A stretch of DNA of 64,000 nucleotides from Goekera deserti (GTDB taxonomy: Bacteria > Actinomycetota > Actinomycetes > Mycobacteriales > Geodermatophilaceae), in NCBI RefSeq assembly GCF_010685995.1, contig NZ_JAAGWK010000025.1, forward strand, positions 109,814 to 173,813, given 5' to 3'. The notes under the pieces were generated by a model. The model saw only the letters and a list, made by a program, of their open reading frames with translations. It ran no database searches and was not told the DNA's origin. The position numbers were made by a program, and so were the translations under genes. Below are positions 1-10,318 of this stretch, piece after piece (the first letter of the stretch is position 1; each line of letters starts with the position of its first letter).

Positions 1-673
1 CGGTGAACCCGCGCGACAGCATGGCCAGGTGCACGCGCTCACCGCGCTCGTAGGAGCGGATGAACAGCGAGCCCGCGGCCGGGCCGAGCACCCGCAGCGC
101 CCCCACGTGCCGCGGCCGGAAGCCGCGGGACTCCCGGGCCACCCGCATCCGCCGCAGCTCGCCGAGCACGACGTCGGCGTAGCGCACCATGAACATCAGG
201 ATCTGCACCAGCACCTGCGGCAGGTGCAGCCGCTGCAGCCCGCGCAGCAGCGCGCGTGGCTCGGTGGTGGCGGCCAGCACCGTGGCGGCCAGCACCGACA
301 GCGTCGCCTTCGCCAGCAGCCCGCCGCCGGTCCACAGCCCGTGCTCGGACAGCGACAGGCCCAGCACCTGCACCCGGGGGCCGCCGGAGACCACCGGCAG
401 CAGGAGGGCGAAGAACACGAACGGCAGCTCGACGAGCAGGGAGCGGGCCAGCCGCGCGGCCCGCACACCGGCGACCGCGGCGACGCCGAGCACCAGCGCG
501 AGGAAGCCCGCGTAGGCGACCGGTGCGCTGGCGGCCTGCACCGGCGTGGTCACCACCACCAGCGCGAAGGCGACGACGGCGACCAGCTTGGTGTGTGGTT
601 CCAGCCGGTGCACGGGGGAGTCCCCGGCCACGTAGGCCGCGGAGATCCCGCCCGCGGAGTGTCCTGCGCCCAC
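1..673 (-). CDS. cbiQ: ECF nickel/cobalt transporter, transmembrane T component CbiQ (3' end outside window)
   Basis: Membrane T subunit of an energy-coupling-factor importer for cobalt or nickel, linking the substrate subunit CbiM to the ATPase CbiO. The visible 224 codons have a hydrophobic N-terminal half with several membrane segments, then the family's cytoplasmic coupling region: RESRGFRPR followed by LFIRSYERGERVHLAM and SRG. The reading frame stays open to the window edge, so the end is missing. Start is a GTG one base after the stop of the cbiN-like gene, so translation is probably coupled. No ATPase gene is in the window; cbiO is expected to follow to the left. Metal specificity cannot be read from this subunit. 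Confidence 0.85.
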   Translation of the reverse strand, partial: MGAGHSAGGISAAYVAGDSPVHRLEPHTKLVAVVAFALVVVTTPVQAASAPVAYAGFLALVLGVAAVAGVRAARLARSLLVELPFVFFALLLPVVSGGPRVQVLGLSLSEHGLWTGGGLLAKATLSVLAATVLAATTEPRALLRGLQRLHLPQVLVQILMFMVRYADVVLGELRRMRVARESRGFRPRHVGALRVLGPAAGSLFIRSYERGERVHLAMLSRGFT

Positions 674-674
674 C

Positions 675-1049
675 TCAGCCGTGCTCGCGGGCGGTCGCCG
701 GCGGGGTGCCGGCGGTGTCCGCGCCGCTGCCCGCGGGCCGACGCCGGACCAGCAGCGTCAGGCCCCCGGCGAGCACGAGGGTGACCACGACGCCGATCAC
801 GCCGGCCAGCCCGCCGGAGAGCCGGCCGTCGTCCACGCCCTCGACGGCGTAGTCGGCCAGCGGTGAGTCGGCGGCCACGCTGTCCTGCGCGGAGTCGCCG
901 AAGCCGCTCTGCTCGGCCGACCACTCCAGCCCGTCGGGGTGGGCGCTGGCGTACCAGCTCCCCACCCCGGCGATGAGCAGGGCCAGCACGATGCCGGTGA
1001 CCCACAGGCCACGGGTGCTGGGGTTGCGCACGCGGGTCAGGGTGCTCAC
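675..1049 (-). CDS. cbiN: PDGLE-domain / CbiN-like small subunit of the metal transporter
   Basis: A 124-residue protein with one membrane helix near the N-terminus (about residues 12-30), an extracytoplasmic segment containing SAHPDGLEW, the motif that names the PDGLE domain, and a second helix (about 90-112) before a short basic tail. This is the auxiliary N subunit found with CbiM or NikM. The GTG start overlaps the cbiM stop codon by four bases and cbiQ begins directly after its stop, so the three genes form one tightly coupled operon. Both CbiN and NikN families carry this motif, so it does not decide between cobalt and nickel. Confidence 0.85.
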   Translation of the reverse strand: MSTLTRVRNPSTRGLWVTGIVLALLIAGVGSWYASAHPDGLEWSAEQSGFGDSAQDSVAADSPLADYAVEGVDDGRLSGGLAGVIGVVVTLVLAGGLTLLVRRRPAGSGADTAGTPPATAREHG

Positions 1050-1762
1050 CGGGCGTCCGACCCGGTCGGCACGGCCGGTGCCGGGTGCGCCCGCGGGGCC
1101 AGCGCCACGGCGGCCTGCAGGTGCCGGGCGCCGCGCACCAGGTCGGGGCGCACGGCGAGCACGGCACCGAGCACGGCCACCGTGATCGCGGCCTCGCCCA
1201 GTCCGATCAGCAGGTGCACCCCGCCCATGTAGGTGGCCACGGTGCCCAGTGGCACGTCGGCGACGGCGCCGAGGGAGAACAGGCCGACGAAGACCATCGC
1301 CGCCGTGGGGACCGACAGGAAGGCGCCCACGCCCGCCGACGCCAGCAGCCCGGCGCGGGTGCGGGGCAGCACCGCGACCAGGGCCCGGAAGACCCCGTAG
1401 CCGACGGCCACCGCCACCAGGCCCATGAGCGTCACGTTGGTGCCCAGCGCGGTCAGCCCGCCGTCGGCGAACAGCAGTCCCTGGACCATCAGCACCACGG
1501 TCATGCACAGCACCGCCGTCCACGGCCCCACCAGGACGGCGGTCAGCGCGCCGCCGATCAGGTGGCCGCTGGTGCCGTAGAGCACCGGGAAGTTCATCAT
1601 CTGCACCGCGAACACGAAGGCCGCCGTCAGCCCGGCCAGGGGCGCGGTGCGCTCGTCCAGCTCGTGCCGCGCGCCGCGCAGGGCGGCGGCCACCCCGACG
1701 GCGGCCACCGCGGCGGTGCTGAGCGACGTCGTGGTGTCGAGGAACCCGTCGGGGACGTGCAC
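1046..1762 (-). CDS. cbiM: ECF transporter substrate-binding membrane protein CbiM/NikM
   Basis: Integral membrane substrate-specificity subunit (238 residues, about seven membrane segments). The mature N-terminus MHVPDGFLD matches the CbiM/NikM signature, in which the amino group and His2 coordinate the metal ion. It is the first gene of the cbiM-N-Q operon and reads away from amtB. No cobalamin riboswitch hallmark was found between this start and amtB, but a Nur-box-like palindrome lies 55 bases upstream, favouring nickel uptake (inference). Confidence is high for the family and moderate for the metal. Confidence 0.9.
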   Translation of the reverse strand: MHVPDGFLDTTTSLSTAAVAAVGVAAALRGARHELDERTAPLAGLTAAFVFAVQMMNFPVLYGTSGHLIGGALTAVLVGPWTAVLCMTVVLMVQGLLFADGGLTALGTNVTLMGLVAVAVGYGVFRALVAVLPRTRAGLLASAGVGAFLSVPTAAMVFVGLFSLGAVADVPLGTVATYMGGVHLLIGLGEAAITVAVLGAVLAVRPDLVRGARHLQAAVALAPRAHPAPAVPTGSDAR

Positions 1763-1816
1763 GTTGCCTCCAGGCGCTGGCGGGGTGCCGGGCGACGCCA
1801 GGCGGGCCCGAGCTTA

Positions 1817-1833
1817 TTGCACCTCGGTCGCAA
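1817..1833. promoter_or_regulatory. Nur-box-like palindrome upstream of cbiM
   Basis: TTGCAC-CTCGG-TCGCAA is an imperfect inverted repeat (5 of 6 arm pairs) that matches the published actinobacterial Nur box layout tTGCaa-N5-ttGCAA. Nur is the nickel-responsive Fur-family repressor of nickel uptake genes. It sits 55 bp from the cbiM start, where a repressor site would be expected, and 278 bp from amtB. The identification rests on pattern matching only. Confidence 0.5.
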
Positions 1834-1938
1834 CTGGGCAACTGTCGTCCGGGTCGCACGGGTTCGGGGTGGCCCGCGGCACACCCGGGGCCGGGCGCAA
1901 CACGGCCGGAACACAGCCGCCCGACACGCAGGGACGTG

Positions 1939-1954
1939 TTCACCGCGGGGAAAC
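1939..1954 (+). promoter_or_regulatory. GlnR-box-like element upstream of amtB
   Basis: TTCAC-N6-GAAAC resembles one a/b unit of the actinobacterial GlnR consensus gTnAC-n6-GaAAC. A second GAAAC follows at 1973-1977, 23 bp after the first instead of the canonical 22, and a GTCAC lies at 1986-1990. AmtB-glnK-glnD operons are classic GlnR targets, so the context fits, but the second half is degenerate and the site is 158 bp from the start codon. Confidence 0.35.
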
Positions 1955-2111
1955 ACGACCAGGACCGACGCCGAAACACAGCCCCGTCACCGTGTTCACA
2001 CACCGCCCGGTCGATCCGGCGCGGTGACCGCCCTCCCCGGAGGTGCGTGCGGGGCCCGTCCGGGCCCGTATCCACGTGGCGATCGGCCACACGACACGTC
2101 AGGAGGTTGCC

Positions 2112-3832
<1,721 letters not shown>

Positions 3833-3863
3833 GCCACCGCACCGTGCACGACCCCCGGCGCAG

Positions 3864-3902
3864 CGGCCGGTCCCCGGGTCACCACGACCCGGGGACCGGC
3901 CG
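3864..3902 (+). terminator. Strong hairpin terminator after glnK
   Basis: A 17-bp perfect GC-rich stem (3864-3880 with 3886-3902) closes a five-base ACCAC loop. No U-tract follows, as is usual for actinobacterial intrinsic terminators. It separates amtB-glnK from glnD. The following 157 bases before glnD hold no other recognisable element. Confidence 0.75.
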
Positions 3903-4059
3903 GGCCCGGGGCACGCAGGCAGTCTGAGCACGATCGTCCGTGCCGGCCGGGGCGGTGGGTCCACCCGCTGCCCCGGCCGGTGCCGTCTGGGCCGGCTCCG
4001 CGCCGGCCGGCTCCCCGCGCACCGTCGCCGGGGCGGGGGCACCGACCGGAGGGAGTCCC

Positions 4060-6435
4060 GTGCTCGACCTCGCTGCGCTCCCCGCGCTGCCCCGCACCGA
4101 GCGGGTGCAGGCGATCGACGGCTGGCTCGCCGGCCTGCTGGCCGACGCCCTGGCCGGCACGCCCCGGCCGCAGGGCCGCCGCGGGACGGTGGCCGCCGAC
4201 GAGGGCACCGGCATCGCCCTGGTCGCCGTCGGCAGCCTGGGTCGCCGGGAACCCGCCCCGCTGGGCGACCTGGACCTGGTGCTGGTGCACGACGGCCGGC
4301 CGGAGATCGCCGCCCTGGCCGACGCGCTCTGGTACCCGATCTGGGACGCCGGGGTGCGGCTGGACCACTCGGTGCGGCAGGTGTCCGAGGCCGTCGCCGT
4401 CGCCGGGTCAGACGTGAAGGCCGGGCTGGGGCTGCTCGACGCCCGGCACGTGGCCGGGGACCCGGTGCTCGCCGCGACCCTGCGCTCGGCGGCGCTGGCC
4501 AGCTGGCGCCAGTCGGCGTCCCGGCTGCTGCCGGAGCTGCGCGACATCCGCCGGGAGCGGGCCCGGCAGGTGGGCGAGCTGGGCTTCCTGCTGGAGCCCG
4601 ACCTCAAGGAGGCCTACGGCGGGCTGCGCGAGGGCCAGGTGCTGCGGGCGCTGTCCGCCGCGCAGGTCGCCGACGAGCCCGCGGCGGACGCCGGTGAGGC
4701 CTACGCCTTCCTGCTCGACGTGCGCGACCAGCTGCGCCGGCTGTCCGGGCGCCCCTCGGACGTGCTCGTCCGCCAGGAGCAGGCCCGGGTCGCCGACGCC
4801 CTCGGCCTGCCCGACGACGACGCGCTGATCCGGCAGGTGAGCCTGGCCGGACGCCGGCTCGCCTTCGTCGCCGACGAGACGTGGCGGCGGGCGGAGTCGG
4901 CCATCGTGCGCCGGCCGCGGGCCCGCTACCGGCGGGTGCGGCGCGAACCGCTCGCCGAGGGCGTGGTGCGCCAGGGCGACGAGGTCGTGCTCGCCCGGGA
5001 CGCCCGCCCGGCGGTCGACCCGGGGCTGGTGCTGCGCGGTGCGGCGGCCGCCGCCCGGGCGGACCTGCTGCTGTCGCCCTACACGCTCAAGGTGCTCGCC
5101 GCGCACGCCCCGCAGCTGCCCGAGCCGTGGCCGCCGGAGGTGCGCTGGTCGCTGCTGCGGCTGCTGGCCAGCGGCCGGTCCGCGGTCGCGGTGATCGAGC
5201 AGCTGGACCAGGAGGGGCTGCTGTCCCGCATGCTCCCGGAGTGGGACCGGGTGCGGTCGCTGCCGCAGCGGCACCCGTGGCACCGGTTCACCGTCGACCG
5301 GCACCTGGTGGAGGCCGCGGCCGCCGCGGCCGAGCTCACCCGGGACGTCGACCGGCCCGACCTGCTGCTGGTCGGCGCGCTGCTGCACGACATCGGCAAG
5401 GGCTGGCCGGGCGACCACACCGACGTCGGTGTGGTGGTGATCGAGGAGATGGCCGTCCGGATGGGCTTCGCGCCACCGGACGTCGCCACGCTGGTGGCGA
5501 TGGTGCGGCACCACCTGCTGCTGCCCGACATCGCCACCCACCGGGACCTGGACGACCCGGCGACGATCGAGGGCGTGGTCTCGGCGATCGGGGCCGACCC
5601 CGCCCTGCTGCAGCTGCTGCACGCCCTGGCCCAGGCCGACGGCGCCGCCACCAGCTCCTCGGCCTGGTCGCCGTGGAAGGCGCACCTGGTCGCCGCGCTG
5701 GTCGGCCGGGTGCAGGCCCGCCTGGGTGCCGCCGCGGCACCGGACCCCGTGCTGGAGCCGACCACGCCCCAGGTCACCGCCCGCGCCCCGGGCTCCGACG
5801 GCACCGCGGTCCAGCTGACCGTCGGTGTCGAGGACGTCGCCGACGGCCAGCAGGTCAGCATCGGCGCACCGGACCGGCCCGGGCTGCTCAGCATCTGCGC
5901 CGGGGTCCTGGCGCTCAACCAGCTGGACGTGCGCGCGGCCAAGGTCACCGTGGACGGCGGCGGCGCGGTGCTGGTCTTCGCCGTCCGGCCACGGTTCGGC
6001 CGGGCGCCGGTGCCGGAGATCCTGGCCGACGGCCTGCGGGCCGCGCTGGAGGGCACGCTGCCGCTGGCCGAGCGGCTGCGCCAGCGCGAGGCCGACTACC
6101 GGCAGGACGCTGTCCGGTCCGCGCCGCCCCGGATCTCCTGGCACGACACCGAGGCCACCGGCGTGGCCGCCAGCCGGGTGGAACTGCGCGCCGGGGACCG
6201 GGCGGGGCTGCTGTACCGGCTCACCGCCGCCCTGGCCGACACCGGGCTGGACGTCGTCTCGGCGCACGTGGAGACCCTGGGTGCCGACGCGGTCGACTCC
6301 TTCTACGTCGCCGACCCCACCGGCACGCCGATCGACGCCGGGCAGCGCGCCCGGGCCGAGGCCGTGCTGGTGGCCGCCGCCCGGGGCGAGGCACCCGACC
6401 CCACCGACCTCGGCGCGGCGCACGCCCGGCGCTGA
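4060..6435 (+). CDS. glnD: PII nucleotidyltransferase / hydrolase GlnD
   Basis: Bifunctional enzyme that modifies and demodifies the PII T-loop tyrosine in response to nitrogen status. Domains in order over 791 residues: nucleotidyltransferase (about 50-160) with GSLGRREPAPLGDLDLVL giving the metal-binding DxD; helical linker; HD hydrolase (about 400-520) with LLHDIGKG; two C-terminal ACT domains (about 600-680 and 705-780), the first starting at DRPGLLS. The GTG at 4060 follows GGAGGGAG and gives the expected N-terminus; an in-frame GTG at 3940 would add 40 Pro/Ala-rich residues and is less likely. In actinobacteria the reaction is adenylylation. Confidence 0.94.
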   Translation: MLDLAALPALPRTERVQAIDGWLAGLLADALAGTPRPQGRRGTVAADEGTGIALVAVGSLGRREPAPLGDLDLVLVHDGRPEIAALADALWYPIWDAGVRLDHSVRQVSEAVAVAGSDVKAGLGLLDARHVAGDPVLAATLRSAALASWRQSASRLLPELRDIRRERARQVGELGFLLEPDLKEAYGGLREGQVLRALSAAQVADEPAADAGEAYAFLLDVRDQLRRLSGRPSDVLVRQEQARVADALGLPDDDALIRQVSLAGRRLAFVADETWRRAESAIVRRPRARYRRVRREPLAEGVVRQGDEVVLARDARPAVDPGLVLRGAAAAARADLLLSPYTLKVLAAHAPQLPEPWPPEVRWSLLRLLASGRSAVAVIEQLDQEGLLSRMLPEWDRVRSLPQRHPWHRFTVDRHLVEAAAAAAELTRDVDRPDLLLVGALLHDIGKGWPGDHTDVGVVVIEEMAVRMGFAPPDVATLVAMVRHHLLLPDIATHRDLDDPATIEGVVSAIGADPALLQLLHALAQADGAATSSSAWSPWKAHLVAALVGRVQARLGAAAAPDPVLEPTTPQVTARAPGSDGTAVQLTVGVEDVADGQQVSIGAPDRPGLLSICAGVLALNQLDVRAAKVTVDGGGAVLVFAVRPRFGRAPVPEILADGLRAALEGTLPLAERLRQREADYRQDAVRSAPPRISWHDTEATGVAASRVELRAGDRAGLLYRLTAALADTGLDVVSAHVETLGADAVDSFYVADPTGTPIDAGQRARAEAVLVAAARGEAPDPTDLGAAHARR

Positions 6436-6612
6436 CCACCCGCGCTCCGCCGGTGGGAGCCCGCGCGGCCCCGCGCCACTGGGAGCCGAGCGGTCGTCCT
6501 CGTTACCCTGGGGCGAGGTGGCGCGAGAGCCCTGGTGCGCCGGGGCCGCCTGAGCCGAGCAGCTGGTCCCGACGACCAGCGGGCGAGCGCCCGACAGCCC
6601 AGAGGACGTGTT

Positions 6613-8211
6613 GTGTTCGAGACCCTCTCCGACCGGTTGGACAAGGTCTTCACCGGCCTGCGCGGCAAGGGCCGGCTGTCGGCGGCCGACGTCGACGCGA
6701 CCGCACGCGAGATCCGGATCGCCCTGCTCGAGGCGGACGTGGCCCTGCCCGTGGTCCGCTCGTTCATCGCCTCGGTCAAGGAGCGCGCGCAGGGCGCCGA
6801 GGTCTCGCAGGCGCTGAACCCCGCGCAGCAGATGATCAAGATCGTCAACGACGAGCTGGTCGACATCCTGGGCGGGGAGACCCGGCGCATCCGCTTCGCC
6901 AAGCAGTCGCCGACGGTGATCATGCTCGCCGGTCTGCAGGGCGCCGGGAAGACGACGCTGGCCGGCAAGCTGGGCCGCTGGCTCAAGGCCCAGGGGCACA
7001 CGCCGCTGCTGGTCGCATGTGACCTCCAGCGGCCGAACGCCGTCAACCAGCTGGCGATCGTGGCCGGCCAGGCCGGCGTCGACGTCTACGCGCCCCAGCC
7101 CGGCAACGGCGTCGGCGACCCGATCCAGGTGGCCGCCGACTCGATCGAGCACGCCCGCCGCACCATGCACGACGTCGTGGTCGTCGACACCGCCGGCCGG
7201 CTGGGCATCGACGCCGAGCTGATGGCCCAGGCCGCCGGCATCCGGGACGCCGTCCGGCCCGACGAGACGCTGTTCGTGGTCGACGCGATGATCGGCCAGG
7301 ACGCCGTCACCACGGCCAACGCCTTCGCCGAGGGCGTCGGCTTCACCGGCGTCGTGCTGACCAAGCTGGACGGCGACGCCCGCGGTGGCGCCGCGCTGTC
7401 GGTGCGCTACGTGACCGGCCAGCCGATCATGTTCGCCTCGACCGGTGAGAAGCTCGTCGACTTCGACGTCTTCCACCCCGAGCGGATGGCCTCGCGCATC
7501 CTCGGCATGGGCGACGTCCTCACGCTCATCGAGCAGGCCGAGCAGGCGTTCGACGCCGACCAGGCCGAGGCGATGGCCGGCAAGCTCGCCTCCCGGGAGG
7601 GCTTCACGCTCGAGGACTTCCTCGAGCAGATGATGGCGATCCGCAAGATGGGCCCGCTGGCCAACCTGCTCGGCATGCTGCCCGGCGCCGGGCAGATGAA
7701 GGAGCAGCTCAAGCAGGTCGACGAGCGCGACCTGGACCGCACCGCGGCCATCATCCGGTCGATGACGCCGGCCGAGCGGATCACGCCGAAGATCATCAAC
7801 GCCTCGCGCAAGGTCCGCATCGCCAACGGCTGCGGCATGAGCGTCACCGACGTCAACCAGCTGCTGGAGCGCTTCGCCCAGGCCCAGAAGATGATGGGCC
7901 AGATGGCCGGCAGCATGGGCATGCCCGGCATGGGGCCGATGTCGAAGAAGCAGCGTGGCCGGCAGAACCAGGTGCCGGCGCGCAAGAAGGGCAAGAAGGG
8001 CAAGCCGGTGCGCCGCACCATCGGCGCCGGGGGCGGCCCGGGTGCCGCCGGGGCGCTGCCCGCCGGCCGTCCCGGTGGCATGCCGTCGCTGCCGCCGGGT
8101 GCCCTGCCGCCGGGTGCCATGCCCAGCCTGCCGCCGGGGCAGCAGCTGCCCGACCTGACCAAGCTGCGCTTCGACGCACCCGACAGCGGGCCCGAGCGTC
8201 GCGGCCGGTGA
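6613..8211 (+). CDS. ffh: Signal recognition particle GTPase Ffh
   Basis: SRP54 homologue that binds signal sequences of nascent membrane and secreted proteins and delivers ribosomes to FtsY. The 532-residue protein has the N helical bundle, the GTPase domain with P-loop GLQGAGKTT, DTAGR and TKLDGDARGG, and a Met-rich M domain (MMAIRKMG, MMGQMAGSMGMPGMGPM). The tail is extended by about 75 residues: basic (KKGKKGKPVRR), then Gly/Pro-rich with MPSLPPGALPPGAM repeats, as often seen in actinobacteria. GTG start preceded by AGAGGA. The stop codon overlaps the next start, so an amidohydrolase is coupled to it. Confidence 0.96.
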   Translation: MFETLSDRLDKVFTGLRGKGRLSAADVDATAREIRIALLEADVALPVVRSFIASVKERAQGAEVSQALNPAQQMIKIVNDELVDILGGETRRIRFAKQSPTVIMLAGLQGAGKTTLAGKLGRWLKAQGHTPLLVACDLQRPNAVNQLAIVAGQAGVDVYAPQPGNGVGDPIQVAADSIEHARRTMHDVVVVDTAGRLGIDAELMAQAAGIRDAVRPDETLFVVDAMIGQDAVTTANAFAEGVGFTGVVLTKLDGDARGGAALSVRYVTGQPIMFASTGEKLVDFDVFHPERMASRILGMGDVLTLIEQAEQAFDADQAEAMAGKLASREGFTLEDFLEQMMAIRKMGPLANLLGMLPGAGQMKEQLKQVDERDLDRTAAIIRSMTPAERITPKIINASRKVRIANGCGMSVTDVNQLLERFAQAQKMMGQMAGSMGMPGMGPMSKKQRGRQNQVPARKKGKKGKPVRRTIGAGGGPGAAGALPAGRPGGMPSLPPGALPPGAMPSLPPGQQLPDLTKLRFDAPDSGPERRGR

Positions 8212-9320
8212 CCACCTCCCCGGCGCGGGCCGGCCGGCAGCTGCCCGACCTGCACCTGAGCGGGGTGCTGCTGCCCGCCGGTGAGCACCGGGACGTCTGG
8301 GTGCGGCACGGGCGGATCACCTTCGAGCCGGTGCCCGGCGCCGAGACGGTGAGCCGCGGCGGCTGGCTGCTGCCCGGGCTGGTCGACGCGCACTGCCACG
8401 TGGGCATCGCCCGGGGCGGCGGCCCGGCCGAGGGGCTGGCGCAGCTGCGCGAGCAGGCACTGGCCGAGCGGGCCGCCGGCGTGCTGGCCCTGCGCGACTG
8501 CGGGTCCCCGGTGGACACCCGCGAGCTCGACGAGCACCCCGACCTGCCCCGCATCGTCCGGGCCGGCCGGCACATCGCCCGGCACCGCCGCTACCTGCCC
8601 GGCCTGGCCGTGGAGGTCGAGCCGGACGAGCTGGTCGCCGGGGTGCGCGCCCAGGCCCGCGCCGGTGACGGCTGGGTGAAGCTGGTGGGGGACTGGATCG
8701 ACCGGGAGGCCGGTGACCTGGGGCCGCTCTGGACCCGCGAGGTGCTCACCGACGCCGTCGCCGCGGCCCACGCCGAGGGTGCCCGGGTCACCGCGCACAC
8801 CTTCGGCACCGACGCGCTGCCCGATCTCATCGACGCCGGCATCGACTGCATCGAGCACGGCACCGGCCTGACCGAGGACCTGGTGGCCCGGATGGCGGCC
8901 CGGGGCACCGCCGTCGTGCCGACGCTGGTCAACGTGGAGAACTTCCCCGGCTTCGCCTCCGCCGGGGAGAAGAGGTTCCCGGCGTACGCCTCCACGATGC
9001 GGCGGCTGTACGCCGGCTCCGGGGCGGTGGTGCGGGCGGCCTTCGAGGCCGGGGTCCCGGTGTTCGCCGGCACCGACGCCGGCGGCGGCATCGACCACGG
9101 GGTCGTGGCCGACGAGGTCCGGGCGCTGCACGCGGCCGGCCTGCCGGCGGAGGCCGCCGTCGCGGCGGCGTCCTGGGCGGCGCGCACCTGGCTGGGGCTG
9201 TCGGTGATCGAGGAGGGCGCACCGGCCGACCTGGTCGTCTACGCCGCCGACCCGCGCGCCGACCTGGACACCCTGCGGCGCCCGCAGCGCACCGTGCTCC
9301 GCGGCGCCGTCGTCGGCTGA
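8208..9320 (+). CDS. Amidohydrolase-superfamily metal hydrolase, imidazolonepropionase-like
   Basis: A 370-residue TIM-barrel metal-dependent hydrolase. Ligand motifs appear in the canonical order: DAHCHV after the first strand (about residue 62), the lysine in WVKLVGDW, AHTFG, IEHGTG and FAGTDAGGG with the catalytic aspartate. A small beta-sandwich flanks the barrel at both ends. The family hydrolyses C-N bonds in cyclic amides, amino-acid derivatives and similar compounds; the substrate here is unknown. The GTG start overlaps the ffh stop by four bases (GTGA), so it is probably translated with ffh although no functional link is known. Confidence 0.85.
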   Translation: MTTSPARAGRQLPDLHLSGVLLPAGEHRDVWVRHGRITFEPVPGAETVSRGGWLLPGLVDAHCHVGIARGGGPAEGLAQLREQALAERAAGVLALRDCGSPVDTRELDEHPDLPRIVRAGRHIARHRRYLPGLAVEVEPDELVAGVRAQARAGDGWVKLVGDWIDREAGDLGPLWTREVLTDAVAAAHAEGARVTAHTFGTDALPDLIDAGIDCIEHGTGLTEDLVARMAARGTAVVPTLVNVENFPGFASAGEKRFPAYASTMRRLYAGSGAVVRAAFEAGVPVFAGTDAGGGIDHGVVADEVRALHAAGLPAEAAVAAASWAARTWLGLSVIEEGAPADLVVYAADPRADLDTLRRPQRTVLRGAVVG

Positions 9321-9413
9321 GCGGTGCGTGCCGCGGACCGGTGACGCGGCGGCCCGGACCCGGCAGGATGACCGTCGCCACCGGCCCCACCCCTGACGAC
9401 AGGAGACACCGAC

Positions 9414-10160
9414 GTGCACAGCGAGCTCTTCGCCCCCGCGTTCGCCGAGAACCCGCAGCCCGGCATCCAGAAGCAGGGCGGGAAGATGGTCCGGGTCGGC
9501 CTGGCCGGCGAGGTCATGGCGCGGGCGGGCTCCATGGTCGCCTACCAGGGGCAGCTCGAGTTCGAGGCGCTCGGCTCCGGCGGGATCGGCCGCTTCCTCA
9601 AGCAGGCGCTGACCGGGGAGGGCGTGCCGCTGATGAAGGTCCGCGGCCACGGCGACCTGTTCCTGGCCGACGCCGCCCAGGACGTGCACCTGGTCGACCT
9701 CGACGGCAGCGACGGCCTGACCATCAACGGCGCCAACGTGCTCGCCTTCGAGCCCACCCTGTCCTACGACATCCGCCGCGTGCAGGGCGCCGGTGGGGCC
9801 GGGAACGCCGGGCTGTTCAACTGCGTCTTCACCGGCCGGGGCCGGATCGCGATCACCACCAAGGGCCAGCCGGTGGTGCTGAACGTCGACCAGCCCACCT
9901 ACGCCGACCCGCAGGCCGCCGTCGCCTGGTCCAGCAGCCTGCAGACCGGCCTGCAGTCCAACGACTCCTTCGGCCTGGGCACGCTGCTCGGCCGCAGCAC
10001 CGGCGAGCGGTTCACGCTCTCCTTCCACGGCCGGGGCTTCGTCGTCGTCCAGGCGTCGGAGGAGCCGCCGGTCAGTGCCGTGGGCGGCAGCGGGTCCGGT
10101 GAGCAGTCGGGTCAGAGCGGCCTCGGCGGGGCCCTGGGCAACCTCCTCGGCGGCCGCTGA
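9414..10160 (+). CDS. AIM24 family protein
   Basis: A 248-residue beta-rich protein resembling the AIM24/TspB-type family: repeated strands with Gly turns, EVMARAGSMVAYQG near the N-terminus, VHLVDLDG in the middle and NVDQPTYADPQAAVAWS near the C-terminus. The last 30 residues are a low-complexity Gly/Ser/Gln tail. No signal peptide or membrane segment is evident, so it is probably cytoplasmic. Biochemical function in bacteria is not established. GTG start follows an AGGAGA. A 25-bp palindrome lies 14 bases after its stop. Confidence 0.7.
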   Translation: MHSELFAPAFAENPQPGIQKQGGKMVRVGLAGEVMARAGSMVAYQGQLEFEALGSGGIGRFLKQALTGEGVPLMKVRGHGDLFLADAAQDVHLVDLDGSDGLTINGANVLAFEPTLSYDIRRVQGAGGAGNAGLFNCVFTGRGRIAITTKGQPVVLNVDQPTYADPQAAVAWSSSLQTGLQSNDSFGLGTLLGRSTGERFTLSFHGRGFVVVQASEEPPVSAVGGSGSGEQSGQSGLGGALGNLLGGR

Positions 10161-10173
10161 CCCGCGCGGCCAG

Positions 10174-10198
10174 CGGTGATCAGCTCAGCTGATCACCG
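10174..10198. promoter_or_regulatory. 25-bp perfect inverted repeat between the AIM24-like gene and proS
   Basis: CGGTGATCAGCT, one central base, then its exact complement. As RNA it folds into a 10-bp stem with a five-base loop, but it is less GC-rich than the terminators nearby and has no U-tract. As DNA it is a near-symmetric operator-like site 121 bp upstream of proS. The remaining bases to proS hold no other recognisable element. It could be a terminator or a protein-binding site. Confidence 0.5.
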
Positions 10199-10318
10199 TC
10201 CCGCCGGGCTCACCAGCGTTGACGAGCCCGGCCGGACGGTGCTGAGCTCGGACGTCCGTCGACGTCGGCCGGGAAACCCGCTGGCCCGCACGCGCACCGG
10301 TGGGTCGACAATGACCCC

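Noticed and set aside
1763..2111. Cobalamin riboswitch expected upstream of a cbiM operon
   Set aside because: No B12-box-like core (GCCACTG-type sequence with the surrounding helices) could be seen on the cbiM strand.
4408..7476. 1022-codon open frame on the minus strand across glnD and ffh
   Set aside because: His/Arg/Gly-rich translation with no domain, fully antisense to two well-recognised genes.
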